Part shown: in pieces, positions 20,269-28,646 of the stretch
Layout: each line of letters begins with the position of its first letter
Numbering within the stretch: position 1 is the stretch's first letter
Assembly (NCBI GenBank): GCA_038496445.1
Contig: JALMLS010000570.1
Span: 1-28,646 of the forward strand
Length of the DNA stretch: 28,646 bases
Direction of reading: 5' to 3'
Origin: Trichosphaerium sp. ATCC 40318
Taxonomy: Eukaryota > Discosea > Flabellinia > Trichosidae
The notes under the pieces: model-generated
Seen by the model: only the letters and a program-made list of their open reading frames with translations
The model's database searches: none
Told to the model about the DNA's origin: nothing
Made by a program: the position numbers and the translations under genes

Positions 20269-21219
20269 TTAAAAGATTACAATCCTACCAAGAGGCTTGA
20301 TTTTCTTAGGTGTAAGTTGGAAACAAAGGCGTAAATCAATTAAATGAACTCCAGCCAATACTTCTATGCCTTCATCTGTGATGTGCTTATTACCACATAA
20401 AGCAATGGTGTGAACACCAGCCAACGCTTTAATACCTTCATCAGTTATACCTTTACAATGATCTAACACTATTTTATGAACACCAGCCAAAGCCTTAATA
20501 CCTTCATCTGTAATATATTGGCAACGGCTTAAATCAATTGTATGAATGCCAGCCAATGCTTTCACACCATCATCTGTAACTGCAGTGTATGAAATGTCAA
20601 TTGTATGAACACCAGCCAAAGCCTTAATACCTTCATCTGTTATATATTTACAATGGGTTAAATCAATTGTATGAACGCCAGCCAATGCTTTCACACCATC
20701 ATCTGTAACTGCAGTGTATGAAATGTCAATTGTATGAACACCAGCTAATGCTTTAACACCTTCATCTGTAATTAGTGAACACCAACTACAACCAATTTTA
20801 TGTATCCCTGCGAGTTGTTTAACGTGATTGTCAGTCACCATTCCGTAATACTTAAAGGTTATACCAACAAGGACTTAAAAGTTTGTAAAATCAACACTCT
20901 TGCTAACTTTGTACAGTTCTAATGCATAAGCGCCTTGAAGGTACTTTAAATCATCTGTTTTTCTGATTTTGAAATGAATAGAAATTGTCTTTGTCTTTAT
21001 CAGGAATGGAGCTTCCTGAAACAGCTTTTTAAGCTTCTTTTTTGTCTTTATCACAATGTCTCCTCCCCCTTTTTTGTATCCCAAGTGCTGTGTAGCGATA
21101 TTGGATAATAATCGAGAAGTATGTACAACCGAGTGCATAGATAACTCGGGAACAAACTGTAGAATAAGAACAATAATCTCAATGGGAATCTCGTTAAAGA
21201 ATGCGGTGTTTGACTCCAT
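20269..21219 (-). CDS. F-box / leucine-rich repeat protein 1
   Basis: Starts at the ATG at 21219. Exon 1 encodes an F-box-like helix set (about residues 8-50, FNEIPIEIIVLILQFVPELS). A 57-nt intron (about 20907-20851, weak gttagc donor) then joins in frame to exon 2 (20850-20269), giving about 297 residues. Exon 2 encodes eight tandem LRRs of 21-22 residues with the pattern (I/V)TD(E/D)GxKALAGVHTIDLS plus a degenerate last unit. Known role: F-box proteins bind Skp1 in SCF ubiquitin ligases and the LRR face binds the substrate. The target here is unknown. A two-LRR block (ISYTAVTDDGVKALAG) is repeated almost unchanged at DNA level, showing recent internal duplication. If the splice is wrong, a stop separates the two parts. 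Confidence 0.75.
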
Positions 21220-21557
21220 TTTATTACGTTGTTGTTATGTACGCTTTAGAGGATGTAATGATAGATTGCTAGGAATATCACGGTAATGCGTTTCCACGTG
21301 TTTTCAAATATGACCGACGTTGACATTAAACTCTTTCCGGTAGTAAGTTGAAAAATTATGGATGATAGTAAATTTTTTTAAACAGCCCAGAAACCTCGCA
21401 ATCCACTCTTGCACGTGCATTCAACCCATTCCGATTCCATAAAGGGTCATATAAAAACGCGAGCATCTCAGTAAAAAAACAAAAATTACAAAAAAGAGAA
21501 AAAGAGCAACTTCAACACGTGGAACAACTAAAAACGAAAACTAAGCAACAAACAAAA
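21220..21557. other. Intergenic upstream of F-box/LRR gene 1
   Basis: Presumed promoter region of the minus-strand gene starting at 21219. It holds three CACGTG sites (21295-21300, 21412-21417, 21516-21521) within 230 bases and an A-rich tract near 21473-21500. No gene seen. Confidence 0.6.
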
Positions 21558-21822
21558 ATATCTCTAGCGCTGAATAGTCGCCAGTCTTAGTAATTGGTCT
21601 AAAACTTGTCTGAACCTGCTCTCCACACCCAGGCGACTATATTAACTGGTCCATAGCGCTCCTATTATTTGAGCACTCGCAGCATTTTTTTTGTGTTCAC
21701 AGAACAGAGTTTATTTTCGGACAATGTTACACGCCCAACACTTTCCATATTGGGTACCCATGTACAAAGGACTCTCCAACGAGTATGTAATACACAATTA
21801 CACTTAAAACAATACGTAAATG
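21558..21822. repeat. Second inverted repeat, right arm
   Basis: Inverted counterpart of 17801-18122. It carries the minus-strand AATAAA (21710-21715), the hairpin element (21574-21640) and the mucin-gene tail codons (FVHGYPIWK on the minus strand). Beyond it the similarity continues into mucin-like repeats. Confidence 0.85.
21574..21640. repeat. 67-bp element bounded by 9-bp inverted repeats (right)
   Basis: The same ATAGTCGCC / GGCGACTAT ends and the same 67-bp length as 18039-18105. Interior differences are few. Confidence 0.55.
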
Positions 21823-22345
21823 TTCCATTTGTTGCCTTGTAGTTGGAGATTTAGTAGGGGCCTCAGTGGTTGGAGCATCTGTAGTTGGTGGCCCAGTCGT
21901 TGGTGCGTCTGTAGTAGGTGCTACAGTGGTAGTTGTAGGAGGCTCTGTAGTTGGTGCTGTAGTTGTTGGAGCTTCGGTGGTTGGAGCATCTGCAGTCGGT
22001 GCCTCTGTCGTTGGTGGTTGGTACATCTGTAGTTGGCGGTTCTGTTGTTCTTGGGGTAGCTGTTGTAGGTACTTCAGTGGTTGGAGCTTCAGTACAGTCG
22101 TAGGGCTTTGGTTGGAGAAGCTCTAGTTGGTGCTTCAGTAGTAGGCGGTAGAGTGGTAGGTGCGTCTGTTGTTGGAGACTCTGTACATTTGTTGTTGGCG
22201 GTTCTGTTGTTGTTGGGTAGCTGTTGTAGGTTCTTCAGTTGTTGGTGCTTCAGTTGTTGGAGTAGCTATTGTACAAATCAAGTAAGTTCCCATCGAAAGT
22301 AAATGACAAAGTACCAGTTGTAGGTGCTGATGATACGATGTGATT
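21727..22345 (-). pseudogene. Truncated mucin-like gene fragment, inverted
   Basis: The minus strand encodes Thr/Pro-rich repeats (APTTEAPTT and variants such as PPTTTTVAPTT) across about 22345-21840, followed by a tail reading IVLSVIVYYILVG then SFVHGYPIWK. An intron resembling the others in this family (gtactttgtc...tgtacaatag) lies near 22250-22305. Frame breaks occur near 22030, 22100 and 22190. No N-terminal cysteine domain or signal peptide is found upstream, so this is the 3' part of a gene of the 13228 type. The hydrophobic IVLSVIVYYILVG could be a remnant membrane span. Confidence 0.65.
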
Positions 22346-23641
22346 ACTGTGATGTATGGTACCACTTTGAATGCCTTGATTGGGACAATAAGACATGGAA
22401 GAGAAAAAGTAAGGCCAAAGAATGGTTCTGTGATTTGTGTCAAAAACTTTATACAAAAGTTTTAGAAGGACGTGCTCACTGACCCCAGAAATGTTAGAAA
22501 ACAAGAAAAAAAACATTCTTACAAAGATATTGTAGTACATTGGGCCTCAAACGCAGCAAGGAAAGACGGATATTGATTGACAGACTCACAAATGCAACAA
22601 ATCCAGAGTTTACAAAATATTGACACGCAATTGCAACATTTTTGGGTGCTCCACGTCGTGATAACCTATTCTACATGACTTCTCTCACCATATATTTTCA
22701 GCTATTGAAAAGGATAAATCAGCTGTGTTGGTCAAACACATCACCCTGCAGAGCTAAAAGTGATGCATGCCAAATGACTTGCTAAAACTGACTTTAACGT
22801 GCACACATACAATTTGTGACTATGTTCTTCAAAAGATGCTTTGAGCTATTCAATGCTCCATAATTTTTTGGGTTAATATCTGTAAAGAGATTAAAAACGG
22901 TTTAGTTAGATAGTAGCCATGGTTATGGAAGAATTTTTACGTTTGAACATATATTGTAGTGACAAGTCATTTGATGCTTTCATCTGTACGGTCAACACAA
23001 CATGAACGTTCAAGTTATGAACTCCAGCAAATTTGTTTAACAACACTCATTTGAAAACACTATCAGAACAAATCTCATTTTTGTTTGCTTATGAGCACTG
23101 GCATGTCTTAAAGTGACGTTGCTTGTGAGACTGTTGAAATCAGAACTGTTATTTCATGTCATGTTTAAGCAAGCTTAAAGCCTCAGTTCTGTCACAAGGA
23201 CAACCTTGAAGATTAACCAAGTCTGCAAGTATCAAACTGTACCTGCAGATATGTATATTCTTGGTTTTCTCCACAAACTTGCTTACGACGGACAACGTGA
23301 GTTACGTGTTGTTTATTGTGAAATCCACAATTTTTTAATATGTGCAAATGTTGACTTTTTTGACTCGAGTACTACTATGGGTGATCATACCTTGACTGTA
23401 TTGACTACGTCTACGAGCATGCAGACTTTACAGGTTTCCCTTGTGAGCAGGTTTCATCAACCAGGTACGTAACGCGAACTTGGATTAAAAACAATCACGT
23501 GTACACAAATTAAATCGCGCCGAATCTTTGTAGATAGTCAACACAAACTTAACAAAGCACAAACGGCAAGAGTAGCGTCAGAGGTGTCGAAAATCTAGTT
23601 TACAGCAACTAAAGACAGTTTTTAATCCGAAAGGCGTTAAA
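22346..23641. other. Long region without a supported gene; possible decayed mobile element
   Basis: About 1.3 kb. Near 22350-22480 the plus strand, read across shifts of frame, gives WKRK, then SKAKEWFCDLCQKLYTK. This resembles the Cys-x2-Cys half of a BED-type zinc finger as found at the start of hAT transposases. Nothing further supports that: no catalytic block and no terminal repeats. A 75-codon frame at 23246-23472 has no motif. CACGTG at 23496-23501 lies upstream of the RasGEF gene. Confidence 0.35.
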
Positions 23642-25876
23642 ATGGATAAATTACCTCCAGAAGTACTTCAGCAGGTATACAACGCTAGTTTGTACAGATT
23701 TATAAACTTGTAAAGGTGTTTAAAGGCATTGAACCACATATTCTTATATCAAGTTGCTCAGTACGTTTTTCTACCACTATACCTTTAAGCTAGAGCATTA
23801 AATAATCACGTGTTTAACTGACAAAAGGTCTGCAAAGAGTGGAACACGCTTATTTCATCTCCATCGACGTGGAAAAAACGGCTAGTAACGTATCACTGTC
23901 TTTCTTTCGAAAAAGGTAAGCGATCAAACAAAGTACGACAACATTAATTTTGTTGTTCCAGTGTCTGCAACGTTAAAGGCTCAAAATGTTTCTTGGGGTA
24001 CCCTTCTTCGTATACTCAAAAGACCTACCCAAGAACTGTTAACTAGATATAAAGAAATATCTAAGGTACTACTTAGTTACTCTCACGTGGGAACTCTATT
24101 AATAGAAAATACCATTAGATACTTTATCATGGTATTAGGGAAAATGAAAATATTGTTTTTCGTGAAGGTTCAATTGACAACATTATTGATAGCCTGGAAG
24201 GGTTGAATATAGATGGTTTGGTATACTTAATATCACATCCAATCAAATTCCCTCAAATAAATGATGTGGAGTCAATGCACTTGAACGTGGAAGAGTTTGA
24301 TACATCAAGTAAGTTTTTATAATTTTTTATTGATGCTAACTGTACAAAAGGTGACTTCTTACCTCTCTTGACTGTATGTTTATTCAAGCTCCCTGGGTTT
24401 TCTACCGACCTATTTTCCGAGTTATCAAAGGTGTACACTTGGGATCCTAAAAGTATATCTGCACACCGGTAAAAACTTGTTTTTTTTTTCTTCTAGCCAC
24501 TGATCTTTCTTCAAGTATTATCCAATTCCTTTGTTACTTGATTTCCAACGCCCCAATTGTTCGTTCCTTAGTAACAAAAGAGCATGAATGGGTTCCAGAA
24601 TTTCTAGAGTTCCTAGAGCGTATGAGTTATGACGATCAATTAAAGATAAAAAATACTTTATCAGCAAGGTTGAAACACAGTGTAAGTAACAAACACATTC
24701 TCACCTGTTTATATGATACTCACCTATTTGAAGAAATCACTTACTGTATTCTGTGATCGTGGAGGTATAATATGTAAGCCATTCAAACGTGTTGTGAAGC
24801 GAAAGAAGTTCAAAAATGAAGTTGAGATGTGGGCAATACCTACAATTGAGGTTGCCAGGGAGTTAACACTCGTTAGTCATGAGATGTACGTCCCATTATA
24901 CACTTTAACAGCCTATCATTGATATATTGTATAGTGCACGTAGTATTAATGTTAGTGCATTATTATCACACACAGGACGTGTTGCTGGGTTTCTTAAAGC
25001 ATTATTACAACAGTACAATAATGTGCGCTTTTGTATCAATTATGTGCACTTGATTATTTTTACTGTTAATGGCTACTAACTTGTTTCTTATGAAAATAGC
25101 TTTGTGACTTTGTAGTTGAGGCCATACTATTGGGAGACAACATTAAAGTCAGAGTATCACGCACTGTGTACTTTATTAATCTTGCTGAAGAATTAGTTTC
25201 CATGGGCAACTTCTTTGGTGCTTTTGCAATAATATCAGGCTTGGAACACGGTTCTATATGTAGACTATGGCAAACATTCAATGTAGTAAGTGTTAACTTT
25301 TCTTTAGACATACTGTACACGTGAAAATTGTGCATGACTTAAATTGTAAACTATTAACTTAAACGTGCTAAGGTAAACAGGAAGAAAAAAATTAAAAAAC
25401 GATTTGATGAACTAATAGCTATATTGTCACCATCCTCGGCATATAAAAAGGTCAGGATACTCACAAGGTAATACGATTTACAATTGTTATTTGATTTATA
25501 TACCCTACCAATCGTGTATTTTTGATTTGAATTAAAAGTTAAAGGCTTTAATTGTTGACTTATTATTTATAGGACGAGGACCAGAGATGGTCTCCCACAA
25601 GTTCCATACATTGGTATGACGCTTACAGATATTATGTTTGTATCTGACGGTGCAAATCCTGACTTTATACGAGGAGCAACAAGTAAAACATGCTACAATG
25701 TTGTAAAGGTGAAACTTTACTACAAAGAAATTGGTGCGTTCTACAAAGCACTTGTTCCATCATACCCTTTTCAAACAATTCCATGCATACGCAATATTAT
25801 AAGTTCTTGGAAGTCAACTATGAGCACAGAAGAAATGTTTGCATTGTCGTTAAAACGAGAACCTAGAAAACAATAA
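23642..25876 (+). CDS. F-box / RasGEF fusion protein
   Basis: Eleven exons join in frame to 481 residues: 23642-23674, 23716-23760, 23828-23915, 23962-24065, 24119-24308, 24497-24681, 24734-24885, 24956-25022, 25100-25282, 25373-25467, 25573-25876. Residues 3-46 are an F-box (LPPEVLQQVF...VCKEWNTLISSPSTWKKRL). Residues about 60-215 are helical and contain a RasGEF-N-like start (FREGSIDNIIDSL). From about 245 comes the catalytic CDC25 domain, with IPTIEVARELTLVSHE, LCDFVVEAI, NFFGAFAIISGL (325-336), FDELIAILSPSSAYKKVR and PYIGMTLTDIMFV. Known roles: RasGEFs load GTP on Ras-family GTPases, and F-boxes bind Skp1. A GEF linked to ubiquitin ligase is implied. Introns are 41-189 nt, and AATAAA lies at 25960-25965. 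The C-terminus is basic (KREPRKQ). Confidence 0.88.
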
Positions 25877-26330
25877 CATTCTTCACTTTCAATTACTGAT
25901 GTTAACTTGGTATTGGCTGTGCAAAGCTTTTGAAAGATGTTGTATAACTTGTTCTTTTTAATAAAACGTGTCATCTACATGGTGTTGTATTACCCACTAA
26001 CATTTTTGTCCAAACAATTGGCAAAGTTGGCACTAAGAAAGTGTTTTGTCCTGTTTGTGTTTTTTCTTAATGATTGACCACAGTTCTCATATTAGGATCA
26101 ATGGTTCTCTTTGAAACAAAATGATAAAGGGTTGTGCCTCACTGTTCAACATCTAAAGCGCCAGTACACTAGCCGAACAGTGATCTTTGTGACCAACAAA
26201 AGACAAGTGTTGACTACAATGTAAAGAAATGAAAACAAATTACAGCAGGAACTAAACGTTTATCATCTACCAAGCCATGTATGTTTTGTGGTGTTTAATA
26301 CCCTTTTGAACTAATACATTGTGTTTTACA
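25877..26330. other. Intergenic, 3' of RasGEF gene and 5' of F-box/LRR gene 2
   Basis: Holds the RasGEF poly(A) signal and presumably the promoter and first exon of the next gene, which I could not define. No other feature seen. Confidence 0.55.
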
Positions 26331-27228
26331 GAATAACACGTGATATTGCGCTATTAGACTTCCCACCAGAGATTTTAGTCAATATTTTATCATTTTTGGA
26401 TAAAACAAGATTCAATGTAGCACAGACGTGTTGGACGCTCTCAAATATCATACATTATCACGTGGGCTATAAGTACATTGAGATAACATCACAAGAAGGA
26501 TTTAAACTAATTTGTAACAGCCCACTAATACACCTAAACAATACAATGATTGCTTTTTCTTTTGGACCCTTTATGGTAACAGACAAGGAACTACAACCAC
26601 TGAAGGGCATATTCAAAATATACAATTTGAAGGTAACCCCTTCATAACAGATAAGGGCTTAGAGTCAATTGCAGGAGTACATACTTTATTGCTTTGGGAG
26701 TGTAGCAACATAACAAATGAAGGACTCAAAGCAATTGCTGGTGTACATACCATAAATATCTACAAATGTCCTCTCATCACTGGCGAAGGATACAAACACC
26801 TTAACGGTGCATATTCAATAAATGTAGGCTTAACAAATATCAATGATGATGGCTTAAAGGGATTAAGTGGTTCTCACTCTATAAATGTTAGCCAGTGTTC
26901 AAGAATAACAGATAAAGGAATATCATATCTTAAAGGTGTTCATGAAATTACTTTGTCAGGTACAAAAGTAACAGATGTTGGCGTGGAGGCATTCATTTCA
27001 GGAAATGGGAATATTTTAAGTAAAATTTATTTGTCTAGAACAAAGATTACAGATAAAGCTCTTAAATACCTCTCTGGCATAAATGAAGTTCATTTGAAGG
27101 ACTGTTATACAATAAACGGTGAAGGCATTAAGTATTTGGCAGGTGCAAAGGTCGTTGATTTGAGGGGCACAAACGTAACAGATGAAGAGATTAAACAGTT
27201 ATGTTCTGTTACAGCACTTTATTACTGA
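26331..27228 (+). CDS. F-box / leucine-rich repeat protein 2, apparent one-base frameshift
   Basis: An exon beginning after the acceptor at 26329-26330 (gtgttttacag) encodes an F-box (LLDFPPEILVNILSFLDKTRFNVAQ). A region like exon 1 of the gene at 20269-21219 follows (HVGYKYIEI against HLGYKKGG). That frame ends at 26647. The LRR frame (FITDKGLESIAGVHT onward) starts at about 26630 in another phase and runs to the TGA at 27226-27228 with about nine LRRs. One missing T in the run near 26621 would explain the shift, and an 18-nt intron is the only splice alternative. No start codon is evident, so a small upstream exon is likely missing. These LRRs are more varied than in gene 1, so this copy is older or under different selection. 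Inferred role: SCF adaptor. Confidence 0.7.
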
Positions 27229-27408
27229 TGGGGTAAGAGTATCATTAAGTGTAATAACCGAATACTCATTGTCCAGAGCCACTTCGTATGTAGTAAGTGC
27301 AAAGGAAGGTACTATTGACGCTTAAAGTAAATCAAAGGGCGTGTTGATGATAAAAGTAATAGCAAGTTCATTATTCTTGTTTATTTTTTCTCTTTTTTTT
27401 TTCTTTTC

Positions 27409-28646
27409 TTAATTTTGTTCTAATTGTACAAGGGAATCTGTTTTAAACAGCAACATTGCTTTATGCAATGCTAATATACGCTGTCTAAGCTCTTGGTTCG
27501 TAAACCATCGTCTTTCTAGGAACGGAAGTAGCTTAAAGTCATAAAGCGACAAAAATCCATAAAACTAACATAATTATCAGTACCAGAGCAAGTAATATTA
27601 ATAAAAGGCAATAGAAGTATCACAACATAATGATGCGTTTGTAATAAAAGGGCACGTGACGACGAAAAAGTTTACAAAAAAAAACAACCAAAAAAAAAGA
27701 GAAAATTCTGAGAAAAAAAATGCTATTGACTTTTTGGACGGTACTTGTTTACATACCTCGCAAATATCATCAACAGTAAGGACTTGTGCTAAAATCCGTT
27801 GGAATAGCTCAGTAAGATCATCTTCAGTCATTGTAAAACCTTCTTTTTTCAACGTTCTCGCAGCATAAGCCAGATCAATCTCTGTTTTAGGCTTTTTTCG
27901 TTCTGCGCTAACAGGTTGGTGCATTGCACGTTGCTTCAGTTAAAAAATTAGAAATGACGAAATAAAAGTCTGAGACTTGGCAAGTTTTTTGTCTCAAAAG
28001 AAAAAGTCAACCACAGTCACTGCAACTACAATAATTTATTGCTAGTGCTCGTACCTTGCAATACCGCTCATAAGAGCGTGTATTCTTCCAGTGATTAATA
28101 CGAATCGCTAAGAGGGTAATAAGGCAAAGACAGTTTAAAATCAAAAAAGAATAAATCAAAAACGCATCAGCAAGTAGTTACCATAGTAGTTTGTTGTAAT
28201 AGTAGACGTCCTAAGCTTTGAGTAATCAATATAATCACTAGGCAACCCAAACGCTGCATCTAATATATCCTGTGTATAACCCTATTTAAAGCAAGCGTAT
28301 AAGAATAAGAAAGAAAGAAAGACATAACTAGAAATTTATTCGAAAAAATCATCTACGCGCACCTGAAACTTCATTCTGAGCCAATACTCATCACAACCTA
28401 AGTCTAAACCCCTCTTAATGTTCTTTATGAACCAAGCATCGGGGTTATCGCGTTTACTGCTTTGTTTACTGCTCTGATTACTTGATTGAGCCGAGTTATC
28501 TCGAGATAACTACAGTCATGTATTAGCAAAAGCATCAATCATGTAGACCTCATTCCGAGTACATACATTCTTCAGTTTTCCCACTGATTTGTTCTTTGCT
28601 CGTCGTATAGCCTTAACAACACCATTGTTTTTACTAGTACTGTTCT
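27409..28646 (-). CDS. Unrecognised protein, last six exons, 5' end outside window
   Basis: Minus-strand exons 28646-28567 (partial), 28509-28363, 28281-28182, 28107-28055, 27933-27757 and 27531-27409 join in frame and end at TAA, giving at least 225 residues. Visible segments: a basic stretch (IRRAKNKSVGKLKN), a Ser/Gln-rich low-complexity stretch, a conserved-looking block with aromatic residues (NPDAWFIKNIKRGLDLG, then CDEYWLRMKF), a Tyr-rich part, and a helical C-terminus (TMTEDDLTELFQRILAQ ... LEQN). No signal peptide or membrane span is seen in this part. The consistent phases make it a real gene. I do not recognise the family. The order charged tail, folded block, helical end suggests an intracellular protein. 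One intron contains a short AAAG repeat near 28306-28321. Confidence 0.7.

Noticed and set aside
22350-22480. Possible hAT transposon with BED zinc finger
   Set aside because: Only a Cys-x2-Cys fragment is visible, across shifts of frame. There is no catalytic core, terminal repeat or target duplication.

Overview
This is nuclear DNA from an intron-rich eukaryote, most likely a unicellular protist. Base composition is AT-rich, roughly 60% AT by eye. Coding exons are cut by very short introns, mostly 35-60 nt, with GT..AG ends (often gtacgt or gtatgt donors) and sometimes a clear TACTAAC-like branch site. A RasGEF fused to an F-box, F-box/LRR proteins and threonine/proline-rich mucin-like repeats fit amoebozoan-like or unicellular opisthokont-like lineages, but the sequence does not name the species. 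I see no tRNA, rRNA, CRISPR or prokaryotic gene.

Positions 1-15048 form a large inverted repeat. The outer arms (1-2857 and 12192-15048, inverted) look identical apart from two one-base homopolymer differences. Each arm carries a gene for a secreted cysteine-containing protein that runs into a mucin-like Ala-Pro-Thr-Thr repeat tail, plus an LRR relic. The inner arms (3059-4411 and 10628-12014) are clearly diverged. Each carries an intact five-exon glutathione S-transferase gene. Short unrelated segments separate inner and outer arms. In the centre (5268-9790) lies a direct tandem duplication of an 11-exon gene for a type I membrane protein with a signal peptide, a DNRLRE-like ectodomain, cysteine-rich modules and one membrane span.

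Right of the palindrome, the mucin-like repeat of the right-arm gene runs to about 17.6 kb with many frame breaks. Its 3' end is repeated in inverted orientation at 21.5-22.3 kb, forming a second, smaller inverted repeat. Between these two copies, on the minus strand, lie a 112-residue secreted protein with mirrored cysteine triads (18459-18854) and an F-box/LRR gene (20269-21219).

The right end holds an 11-exon F-box/RasGEF gene (23642-25876), a second F-box/LRR gene with an apparent one-base frameshift (about 26331-27228), and the 3' six exons of an unrecognised minus-strand gene (27409 to the window end). The GST, membrane-protein, RasGEF, secreted-protein and last-gene exon models were built by hand and stay in frame across every junction, which is the main support for them.

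The overall picture is a duplication-prone locus rich in secreted and surface proteins, next to ordinary signalling genes. The palindrome CACGTG occurs about 22 times, several-fold above expectation, often inside introns.
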